In this document: positions 51,241 to 58,032 of the stretch, in pieces | How positions within the stretch are numbered: the first letter of the stretch is position 1 | Layout of the letters: the number at the start of each line of letters is the position of its first letter | Origin: Anaerolineales bacterium | GTDB lineage: Bacteria; Chloroflexota; Anaerolineae; Anaerolineales; Villigracilaceae | Reading direction: 5' to 3' | DNA length: 64,000 nt | NCBI GenBank assembly: GCA_016789305.1 | Contig: JAEURJ010000002.1 | Coordinates: forward strand, 124,001 to 188,000 | The notes under the pieces: generated by a model | The model's input: only the letters and a program-made list of their open reading frames with translations | What the model was told of the DNA's origin: nothing | Databases searched by the model: none | Translations under genes and position numbers: made by a program

Positions 51241-51299
51241 TAGGGGCGACCCGCCCAGTGAAAGCAAGGTACCACGACCATCATGGAAGGGTCGCCCCT
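51241..51299. repeat. Palindromic repeat (GTAGG family, copy 2)
   Basis: AGGGGCGACCC and its exact complement are separated by 36 bases. It lies between the deacetylase and the membrane-protein gene and resembles the element at 27306-27375 in its GTAGGG start. Confidence 0.5.
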
Positions 51300-51329
51300 G
51301 CGTTAATTTTATTAGTAGGAGAATAAAAA

Positions 51330-51830
51330 ATGCTTTATCAATGGATGGTTTGGCTGCACGTCTTGTTCGCGTTCCTGTTTTTCTTCGTACACGGAGTTTC
51401 GATGGCGACCGCCTTTCTCTTGCCCAAAGAGAAGGACGCCAAAAGGATTTCCATGCTGCTCGACCTGCCCAGCATCACGATCGCGCCGATGGGCATCAGC
51501 ATGTTGGGACTGCTCGTCACCAGTATCTATATGGGCGGCGCGGCCAACTGGTGGGCCAGAGGCTGGTGGGGAGCTTCCTTCCTGCTCTTCCTCGCCATGA
51601 TCTTCTGGATGACCTGGTATGGACGGGCCAACTACAGCCCGATCCGCAAGGAATTAGGCTTGCACTACATGACTGGATTTTCCACCCGCAATGCCCCAGT
51701 GGAAAACAAGCAGGTGGATATGGAGGAAGTGTACAAATTGATCGCCAGGACCAATCCGCATTTGTTGGCAACGGTTGGCTTGGTTGTGCTTGGCCTGTTG
51801 TTGTGGTTGATGCGGCTCAAGCCGTTTTAG
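51330..51830 (+). CDS. Four-helix integral membrane protein
   Basis: A 166-residue protein with four membrane segments (about 3-28, 45-68, 82-103 and 143-162). The first helix has HVLFAFLFFFVHGVSMATAFLLP, with two His spaced on one face, as in small heme- or copper-binding membrane proteins of the DUF2269 type; I could not settle the family. The start is ATG 51330, with GGAG upstream. It is not clearly co-transcribed with the deacetylase. Confidence 0.7.
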   Translation: MLYQWMVWLHVLFAFLFFFVHGVSMATAFLLPKEKDAKRISMLLDLPSITIAPMGISMLGLLVTSIYMGGAANWWARGWWGASFLLFLAMIFWMTWYGRANYSPIRKELGLHYMTGFSTRNAPVENKQVDMEEVYKLIARTNPHLLATVGLVVLGLLLWLMRLKPF

Positions 51831-51886
51831 AAGCTTGCTCGGCGAGGGTCTTTGACCCGCCGAAAATGGGACCTGTGGCTCCAGAT

Positions 51887-52004
51887 AGGACTTACGCAAA
51901 ACCCCAAGAGCAAGCCGCGAATTACGCGAATTTTCAAGAGCTTTCGTGAAAATTCGCGTAATTCGTGAAATTCGTGGCAAAAGATTTTGACCTGCGTAAG
52001 TCCT
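51887..52004. mobile_element. MITE-like element, 118 bp with 12-bp terminal inverted repeats
   Basis: AGGACTTACGCA begins the element and its exact complement TGCGTAAGTCCT ends it. Both ends are flanked by GAT (51884-51886 and 52005-52007), which could be a 3-bp target duplication. Inside, a 19-bp palindromic arm (CGAATTACGCGAATTTTCA) and its complement surround a 10-base loop. No ORF is inside. The structure fits a non-autonomous element moved by a transposase in trans. Confidence 0.6.
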
Positions 52005-52014
52005 GATAGAAATA

Positions 52015-52052
52015 AAAAAGGACTCTCATGCATCGGCATGGGGGTCCTTTTG
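52015..52052 (-). terminator. Intrinsic terminator of the 52069-52434 gene
   Basis: AAAAGGAC and GTCCTTTT close a stem that includes TCATG/CATG(G) around a CATCGG loop. It is followed on the minus strand by a T-rich stretch and lies next to the MITE-like element. Confidence 0.75.
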
Positions 52053-52068
52053 AATGATCGGGGGAGGG

Positions 52069-52434
52069 TTAAGCGGTTTTCTTCGCCTTGCGGCCGGGGG
52101 CTTTGTATTCGGTCTTCTTCTTCAACCCCAGTGACTGGACCTGATCGGAGCTTTTGCCGAATTGGGCGATGACCTGTTCCTTGGCCCCCAGCATGGTGTT
52201 GTGGAAGTCCCACTCTGTGGCGGCTGCGGCATCGCGGGCGTTGGCAAGCGCCACTTGTGCCGCGAGTTCCGCATCCTGCGCGGATTTCATGGCGGTGAGT
52301 TTGGGGGTGATTGCGGTCTTGGCGTAGGTAGCGTTGGCGGGCGCATAGGTGCTGATGCCCAGCAAGGCGGTGTAGGCGTCGAGGTCTGCTTGCATGAGGG
52401 CGGGTGCGAGTCGTTTGTTCTGATTCTTAGCCAT
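52069..52434 (-). CDS. Small Ala/Lys-rich protein of unknown function
   Basis: A 121-residue, soluble, helical protein: MAKNQNKRLAPALMQADLD, then alanine-rich helices (AELAAQVALANARDAAAATEW) and a basic tail (GLKKKTEYKAPGRKAKKTA). The basic lysine-rich C-terminus could bind nucleic acid, as in histone-like small proteins, but no family is recognised. A Shine-Dalgarno GGAG lies before its ATG. The 21-bp repeat array begins about 70 bases upstream of it, so the array may bear on its promoter. Confidence 0.65.
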   Translation of the reverse strand: MAKNQNKRLAPALMQADLDAYTALLGISTYAPANATYAKTAITPKLTAMKSAQDAELAAQVALANARDAAAATEWDFHNTMLGAKEQVIAQFGKSSDQVQSLGLKKKTEYKAPGRKAKKTA

Positions 52435-52503
52435 TTTGGTCTCCTTTTTTGGCTTTTCAATGATTTCAGGCCAAATTTCGGCCTGTTGACGACATCTTCC
52501 TCT

Positions 52504-52671
52504 ATAGGATTGCCATCCTACTCGATAGGATGACCGTCCTCCTTTATAGGATTGAGTTCTTACGCTATAGGATTACCGTCCTACTCGATAGGATGGCGGT
52601 CCTCCTTTATAGGATTGGGTTCTTACTCGATAGGATTTCGATCTTCCTTTATTGGATGGCTATCCTCCTTT
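52504..52671. repeat. 21-bp tandem repeat array, eight units
   Basis: ATAGGAT recurs exactly every 21 bases (52504, 52525, 52546, 52567, 52588, 52609, 52630, then ATTGGAT at 52651), with a decayed ninth start at 52672. Most units contain AGGA-N6-TCCT, a small dyad, and then CTC or CTTT. The period equals two helical turns. Plus-strand ORFs across it are heptapeptide shadows. It fills the gap between the hsdS stop and the small-protein gene. Confidence 0.85.
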
Positions 52672-52746
52672 ATGGTGGTGCGCTCTTACGGCTTGTGCTC
52701 ATTAGCTTCCAGACTATCAAACAATGTGCTGGACTTAGCAAGTGCG

Positions 52747-54198
52747 TCATTGATTCCATTGTGAATTTGCCTCTATATATTGCATGCCTGCACGTTCATC
52801 TTGCTCAATGGAGATTTCTACAGCACGCTTGGCAACTTCCAATAGATGCTCACTTTCTTCTTTGAGTGAGAAACTTTTTTGTACCATTGCGGCGATTTTT
52901 GTTTGAATGGTCTTTTCCACTAAGGGCACAACAACATTTTCAATTTCACTTACCCGCCAATGTAAAATAATAGAACCGCCTGCATCACGTTCAGCCTGCA
53001 TTTTCACCAGTTTTGAATTGAGAGCAAGGGTTAGATACTCAGGTAATATCTTGTTAGGGTCTCGCACAGTAAGGTGTAAAACTGCGCCTGATGTAATGAA
53101 ATCGCCGTCTTCACGTAGGCAATATGCCTCGCCAACGCTCCCGTCTTTTGAAAATAAAATTGTGTTTTTCTTTGGTTTTAAAGCATCAAGGTCGTCACGA
53201 TTTTCATTAACAAAAAATGTACTTAAACGCTTTTGTGGTTTGGTTATTCCAAACTTGTCGTAATCTGCAACGCGTAAAAAAGATAAACCGTCCTCATCGT
53301 CGCTATAAGCATCTGATCCTGGTTCAATGGATTTTTGGATGTCTACCAATTTGTTGAGTGGCGCGTGAGCCTGTGCAACAATTTTACTCATGACTTGTTC
53401 GTATTTTGGTTGATAATATTCTGCGTCCAAGCGCTTTGTTACATTGAAAGAAGTATTAAACGATTTGATGTTTACATTTCTCATGGTTGGCGAGAAGTTT
53501 TTCAATCCTGTACTTTCAAGTAATAGAGTTTCTGCTTGTGAATACAGATTTTCAGCGTTAATGAGTAAGGTGTCTGACCATTCAACTATGCGCTGGATGG
53601 ATGTTTCCAGATCTGTTGATACAGTTGGGACCTCAAACAACTCTATTTGAGATAGAAATACATGTTGCTGTACACTTCCCCTAGCTTCTCGATTTAGGTA
53701 GTTTTGCCCAAACTTGGACATCAGAAAGGTATACAAGAAGTATGGGTTTATCTTTCCCTTTGTTTCAATTTTTGCAATATCTTGATTTGAATTAATCGGG
53801 TATCTCCATTGCTTTGACGCAAGCGCGACATCTCCAATTGTCCCAGACATGGAAAGTAAAATCATCTCTGGCTTAACTTCTGATTTCCAAAGTAATGTAT
53901 TTGTCTGTTCGTCAATGAATATCATGTCAGTAAACGAAATACGCCCTTTTTTCATGTTGACGCCACGAATAAAAGGTATACCCCTTTCTAAATACCTAAC
54001 ATCGTTGTTGAGAGAATATGCTCCGAATGACTTTATATCTGCCCCAAGGCTTTTCAAAGTTTTGAATTGCTTGCTGCGGATTTTTGCTTCGTCTAAAAGA
54101 TACTCTTTTTGAAAGTATGTGCTGTCAAATCTAAACACCTCGTTATTGTTGCGGGCATACGACAGCATTATTTCACTTATTTCAAGCCCTTCCAACAA
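52747..54198 (-). CDS. hsdS: Restriction-modification specificity subunit (HsdS-like)
   Basis: A 483-residue protein with two target-recognition domains. TRD1 spans about 40-190 (YLERGIPFIRGVNMKKG, LLSMSGTIGDVALASKQWRYPINSNQDIAKI) and TRD2 about 255-430 (DGLSFLRVADYDKFGITKPQKRL, ILFSKDGSVGEAYCLREDGDFITSGAVLHLTV), with helical spacers between and at the end (IAAMVQKSFSLKEESEHLLEVAKRAVE). The start is TTG 54198, or possibly ATG 54168. A perfect inverted repeat spans the junction with the upstream gene. It should direct the nuclease-methylase at 54237-56222 to a bipartite DNA site. Confidence 0.88.
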   Translation of the reverse strand: MLEGLEISEIMLSYARNNNEVFRFDSTYFQKEYLLDEAKIRSKQFKTLKSLGADIKSFGAYSLNNDVRYLERGIPFIRGVNMKKGRISFTDMIFIDEQTNTLLWKSEVKPEMILLSMSGTIGDVALASKQWRYPINSNQDIAKIETKGKINPYFLYTFLMSKFGQNYLNREARGSVQQHVFLSQIELFEVPTVSTDLETSIQRIVEWSDTLLINAENLYSQAETLLLESTGLKNFSPTMRNVNIKSFNTSFNVTKRLDAEYYQPKYEQVMSKIVAQAHAPLNKLVDIQKSIEPGSDAYSDDEDGLSFLRVADYDKFGITKPQKRLSTFFVNENRDDLDALKPKKNTILFSKDGSVGEAYCLREDGDFITSGAVLHLTVRDPNKILPEYLTLALNSKLVKMQAERDAGGSIILHWRVSEIENVVVPLVEKTIQTKIAAMVQKSFSLKEESEHLLEVAKRAVEISIEQDERAGMQYIEANSQWNQ

Positions 54199-54236
54199 CG
54201 CCTTGTACTTTTTAGCGTTATATTTATTGGAAGGGC

Positions 54237-56222
54237 CTAGAGAAAAAAACTTAGCCGCTCCTTCTTGGCAAATTCTATAAATGCCTCAGCAATACCGTCC
54301 TTCGTGAATCCGTCGTGATTGAATAAGTCATGTCTGACTATTAGGTGTCCATGTCTGTCCAGGAGAGGTTGCCCATCTTTTTGCTCGACATAGATTTTGT
54401 CGCCAGAATTATCTTTGCTAGGCTCTTGCATGGTGGCGAAGAAAATAGGGTAATCATCAACTTTGGGGCAAAGCTTTTCATCCCATTTCTGCACGAATAA
54501 AATACTTGTTTTTGTGCCTGTGTGTGGCTTGAAGACATTGCCATGTAACCCCACTACTGCCAAAATGCGACAATGTTCCGCGATGAATTCACGGATTTGT
54601 TTATCGCTGCTGTTGTTGAAGCGCCCTTGTGGTAAAACAATCGCCATGCGCCCGCCTGGTTTTAGAAAACTGAGATTGCGTTCGATAAATAAAATATCTC
54701 GTCCTACGTTGGTTTGATATTTGCCGCTTGAATTCTTTCCTAGTTCGTATTTGGCAAGAATTCGACTTTCTTTAATATCTCCAGCAAAAGGCGGATTTGC
54801 CATCAAAACATCAAAACTGAAATCACGGTTACTGTCTTTGACGCGGCGTAATTTGCGTAGTTTATTCCAACCAACGCCGTAAACAGATGTCCAGTCTTCG
54901 TCTTTTGTTTTTTCATCCCAGCGTTCATAGTCCAGCGCGTTGAGGTGTAGTACATTAGTTTGTCCATCACCTGCAATCAAATTAAGCGTGCGTCCTACGC
55001 GAACGGCCTTTTCATCAAAGTCAATCGCAAATACTTTGTTGTTCACATAGTCAATCTGGCGTGGGTGTTTTTGTTCGGAGGTAAAGAGGTGACTTTCTGG
55101 TAAACCCAAGTCTTTGTTGATCTGCGCCCACACGTAAAAAATGGTATGTACTGGAAACCCGCAACTGCCTGATGCAGTATCAATCATCGTTTCGTTTTCC
55201 TGGGGATTTAACATTTTTACGCACATATCAATTGCGTAACGCGCCGTGAAATATTGACCTTTTTCACCCTTGCTGGATTTGTTGATCAAATATTCAAAAG
55301 CTTCATCCACAACATCCAGATTGGAGTTGAATAGTTTTACACCTTCAAGCGATGATACGCATACCGCCAAATGACTGGGAGTTAGTTGTATTTTCGAATC
55401 TTCGGTAAATACGCCATCCCATTTCTTGCGGGCTTTATCAAATAGCTCTTGAATTTTGGCTTTTAGTTCAGTATCAGTATCACCGTAATTCTTGAAAACA
55501 AGATGACGCTTTGAATCGCGTCCGCCCTCCATTTCATCGTAAAGTTTGGCAAATATTAGTTTAAAAAGCTCTTCAAATACATCTACACCTGCGTTGGCTA
55601 AAACTTCATCTTCCATTTCGAGAATAAGGTCTTTAAGAGATTTTCTTTCGTTGACAAGTTTGTCTTTTTTGATTAAGTCGTCAATGGTCCAGCGTTCGGA
55701 AAGAATGTCTGAAAGCTTTTCTGTTGCCTGTGGAATGACAGGAATGTCTTCAAAATAATTTGGGTCTTTTCGATGGTAGTAGGAAATTGAATCGCCGTTA
55801 CTCCAAACACCTATAGGTGCGCCTGTTGCATTGCAATAGCTTTTAAGCTGTTCTTTTCCATCTTTGAGTTTAGGCTTTTTTAGCTCAACAAGAATATATG
55901 GAGCTGTTGGGTTGTCGCGGTCGAAAATGCAAATATCCGCCCTTTTCTTTTCACGCCCGAAGGTTACTCCATATTCGAGTTCCATGCGATTCGCAGGGTA
56001 TCCAAAGTCGTCAATCAGTACCATTAAATACAACTGTCGTATTGCTTCTTCAGGAGTAAGTTTTATTTCTTTGTTTCTAACCAGACATTTTACATATGGC
56101 GTATTTTTTCCGCGCGAATCGGTAATAGTCGCGCTCTCCTCGAGCCTTTTTATTTTATCTGCACTAAATTGCGTTAGTTTATATGCGGTGTCTCTTAAGA
56201 GTTCGCTAATGATGATTGACAT
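54237..56222 (-). CDS. hsdM: Nuclease-methyltransferase fusion (HsdM with N-terminal PD-(D/E)xK domain)
   Basis: A 661-residue protein. Residues 1-150 look like the HsdR N-terminal nuclease fold: MELEYG (E82), ADICIFDRD (D96) and ILVELKKP (E113, K115), the PD-(D/E)xK pattern. Residues 300-560 are an N6-adenine methyltransferase: motif I IDTASGSCGF (347-356; usual form DPACGTGGF), FAIDFDEKAV, and motif IV MANPPFAGD (NPPF at 476-479). No HsdR helicase is in the window. The arrangement resembles type IIB enzymes such as BcgI, with one RM polypeptide and one specificity subunit. Both genes are lower in GC than their neighbours. Confidence 0.85.
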   Translation of the reverse strand: MSIIISELLRDTAYKLTQFSADKIKRLEESATITDSRGKNTPYVKCLVRNKEIKLTPEEAIRQLYLMVLIDDFGYPANRMELEYGVTFGREKKRADICIFDRDNPTAPYILVELKKPKLKDGKEQLKSYCNATGAPIGVWSNGDSISYYHRKDPNYFEDIPVIPQATEKLSDILSERWTIDDLIKKDKLVNERKSLKDLILEMEDEVLANAGVDVFEELFKLIFAKLYDEMEGGRDSKRHLVFKNYGDTDTELKAKIQELFDKARKKWDGVFTEDSKIQLTPSHLAVCVSSLEGVKLFNSNLDVVDEAFEYLINKSSKGEKGQYFTARYAIDMCVKMLNPQENETMIDTASGSCGFPVHTIFYVWAQINKDLGLPESHLFTSEQKHPRQIDYVNNKVFAIDFDEKAVRVGRTLNLIAGDGQTNVLHLNALDYERWDEKTKDEDWTSVYGVGWNKLRKLRRVKDSNRDFSFDVLMANPPFAGDIKESRILAKYELGKNSSGKYQTNVGRDILFIERNLSFLKPGGRMAIVLPQGRFNNSSDKQIREFIAEHCRILAVVGLHGNVFKPHTGTKTSILFVQKWDEKLCPKVDDYPIFFATMQEPSKDNSGDKIYVEQKDGQPLLDRHGHLIVRHDLFNHDGFTKDGIAEAFIEFAKKERLSFFL

Positions 56223-56241
56223 AGTGTTTTCCTTGTTTTGT

Positions 56242-56263
56242 GTGACCTCAAGTCCTAGGTCAC
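56242..56263 (-). promoter_or_regulatory. Dyads upstream of hsdM, possible operator or leader hairpins
   Basis: GTGACCT/AGGTCAC lies 20 bases from the hsdM start. A second stem AGCG-GGAC/GTCC-CGCT sits further out (about 56287-56313). Either could be a regulator site or a leader hairpin; no controller gene is present. Confidence 0.3.
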
Positions 56264-56341
56264 TTGATTTTTAAGTTAAATGCAAACAGCGCGGACGCAA
56301 AGTGTCCACGCTGATGATGTGATATTTGAAATTTTTTAAAT

Positions 56342-56355
56342 GGGGGGGGGGGGGG
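56342..56355. repeat. Homopolymer of 14 G (14 C on the hsdM strand)
   Basis: An uninterrupted G14 lies 120-133 bases upstream of the hsdM ATG. The 330-base gap 56223-56552 also holds a GCGGGG/CCCCGC hairpin (56444-56459) and the terminator of the next gene. Homopolymers of this length are slippage-prone; an assembly artefact is also possible. Confidence 0.8.
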
Positions 56356-56515
56356 CGTTAAAAGAAAGAACTACAAGAGGGCTTGTATCTTCTTTCGCAT
56401 TGCATATCATTCTTTGGGGTGAGTTTCGCATCGCTTCTCTCTGGCGGGGCATTCCCCGCTTGAATGCGCTTAAGCATAAAGTATTAACGTCAATGTGTCC
56501 AGCATGGGGTTATAA

Positions 56516-56548
56516 AAGAGACAGTCACCTCTGAGGTGACTGTCTCTT
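56516..56548 (-). terminator. Intrinsic terminator of the CpXC gene
   Basis: A 16-bp stem (AAGAGACAGTCACCTC and complement) with a 1-base centre is followed on the minus strand by TTTTATAA. It lies just past the stop at 56553. Confidence 0.8.
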
Positions 56549-56552
56549 CGTT

Positions 56553-57905
56553 TTATCCCATATTCTTCTTCATCACGCGCTTGAGCGCGATCTTGTACAC
56601 TTCCGTGAGCTTGGCGCTCATCTCTTTGGCTTCGGGGTTATCGGGCTGTGAGTCCATCTGGGCCACCAGTCCGCTCAGGGCATCCACAAATTGCTGGTTG
56701 ACCATCGCGTCGTTTTGCTCCAGCGCTGCTTCCACTGCGGCTTCATCCGGCAGTTGGATCAACTGCTCGATGAACGCGACCTCGGGCGGGGTGCTCGCGG
56801 CTTGCAGCACCTGGATCATCTTTTGCAGTTTGCCCATGCGGGCGTAATCGTTTTTCTCGGAGGCCTGCCGCAGCAATTGATTGACCACTTCCACGGCATC
56901 CTGTGTGAAGGTTTCAAGATTCTCCTGCGTGGCTTTTTCGATGTCGTCCTGCGCCAGCAAAGATTCCACGAAGTCGGTCGCCTGTTTGAAACGCGCTTCG
57001 AGTTGTTTGTCCACTTCACTGGTGTATTGCAGCAGCTTGTCGCGAAAGCCTTCGAGACGCGTCTTTTCATCGCCCGCCGCTTTTTCGATCTTCTCGGTCA
57101 ATGTTTGGAAGAAGGAATAATCCATTCCGCCGCGCGCCATCGAAACGTAGGCGCGGATGCGGTTGTCGTTCGGCGATTCGAGGACGAAGTCCAGCAGCTT
57201 CTCGCGGGTGAGACTCTTGCCCGCATCCTGCAATGTCTTTTGGGCTGCCTCCATTTCCCCGACAGATTCCTTCAGCTGACGGCCATACTCGGTCTCGTCC
57301 AATAGTTGAGTCTGGATCTCGATCAGCGCGCGCGCAATCGGCTCCTGTCCGCTTTGCATGGCGTTCTGCGCGATGCGGCTGAATAAGGCAAAGAATTGTT
57401 CATCGATGATCTTTGTGTTCTGCTTGATCAACTCGCTGCGCACATCCTTCGAAGTGACCTGCATCAGCTTCTCCATGAACTGCACGCGTTCCTGCTGACC
57501 CTTGATCATTTCGGGCGTGATGCCGTCCTTGTTGAGGATGGTTTCCATCATCGATTCATACGTCAGGTTGGCCTGCGGACTGAACAAATAGCCTTTGCGT
57601 TTTTCAGCGGGCAATCGATCCACCACCTGTTTGATGAGCGGTCCCATCATTTTTTCCTGTTCGTTTAAAGGAAGTCCCAGCTCGGGAGGGAAGTAGGTGA
57701 GCAGCAATTCCTTTTCATTGTCGTGATAGACGATGGGCGTGGCGAGGCGGCCTTCATATCCGCAGTGCGGACAGCGCGCATTGTTGGATTGTCCGCTCAA
57801 CAAGCGCTGCTTGGCGGCGGGTTCATGGGTCACGTCAACCAATTGTTCGACGTTGGCCTGGATCATTTGTCTACAGCGAGGGCACGAGATTGTGGTTTGT
57901 GGCAT
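56553..57905 (-). CDS. CpXC-domain zinc protein with helical tail
   Basis: A 450-residue cytoplasmic protein. The N-terminal CpXC domain holds SCPRC and ARCPHCGYEGRL zinc knuckles. The rest is helical with charged coiled-coil-like stretches (TEKIEKAAGDEKTRLEGFRDKLLQYTSEVDKQLEARF) and repeated NDYARM and LDFVLESPNDNRIRAYVSMARGG motifs. The family has no known function; the long helical tail suggests a scaffold. The gene lies between a terminator and a dispersed repeat, so it is likely monocistronic. Confidence 0.8.
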   Translation of the reverse strand: MPQTTISCPRCRQMIQANVEQLVDVTHEPAAKQRLLSGQSNNARCPHCGYEGRLATPIVYHDNEKELLLTYFPPELGLPLNEQEKMMGPLIKQVVDRLPAEKRKGYLFSPQANLTYESMMETILNKDGITPEMIKGQQERVQFMEKLMQVTSKDVRSELIKQNTKIIDEQFFALFSRIAQNAMQSGQEPIARALIEIQTQLLDETEYGRQLKESVGEMEAAQKTLQDAGKSLTREKLLDFVLESPNDNRIRAYVSMARGGMDYSFFQTLTEKIEKAAGDEKTRLEGFRDKLLQYTSEVDKQLEARFKQATDFVESLLAQDDIEKATQENLETFTQDAVEVVNQLLRQASEKNDYARMGKLQKMIQVLQAASTPPEVAFIEQLIQLPDEAAVEAALEQNDAMVNQQFVDALSGLVAQMDSQPDNPEAKEMSAKLTEVYKIALKRVMKKNMG

Positions 57906-57929
57906 TTATAAATTTCCGATTTTCTTTTG

Positions 57930-58020
57930 TGATTCGTCCTGAGCGGAGCGAGTGATCTTTGCGAGCGCAGACGAAGGACAAATTGCCCGCTCTTCGTCTA
58001 CGCCGCAAAATAGCGGCTCC
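57930..58020. repeat. Dispersed repeat (GTCCTGAGCGGAGCG family)
   Basis: GTCCTGAGCGGAGCG followed by GACGAAGGAC and then a second near-inverted CTTCGTC/GAGCGGAT stretch, filling the gap between the CpXC and pepF genes. It shares core words with 47950-48030. Confidence 0.4.
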
Positions 58021-58032
58021 GCTCAGAGCGGA

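Noticed and set aside
52504..52671. CRISPR array
   Set aside because: Units are contiguous 21-mers without unique spacers, and no cas genes are present.
52530..52865. ORF with heptapeptide repeats (LLYRI-like)
   Set aside because: It is the 21-bp repeat array read as protein; the other frames give equally regular heptads, so coding is not favoured.
56340..56534. Small ORF beginning with poly-Gly
   Set aside because: It starts in the G14 tract, has no Shine-Dalgarno and no homology pattern.
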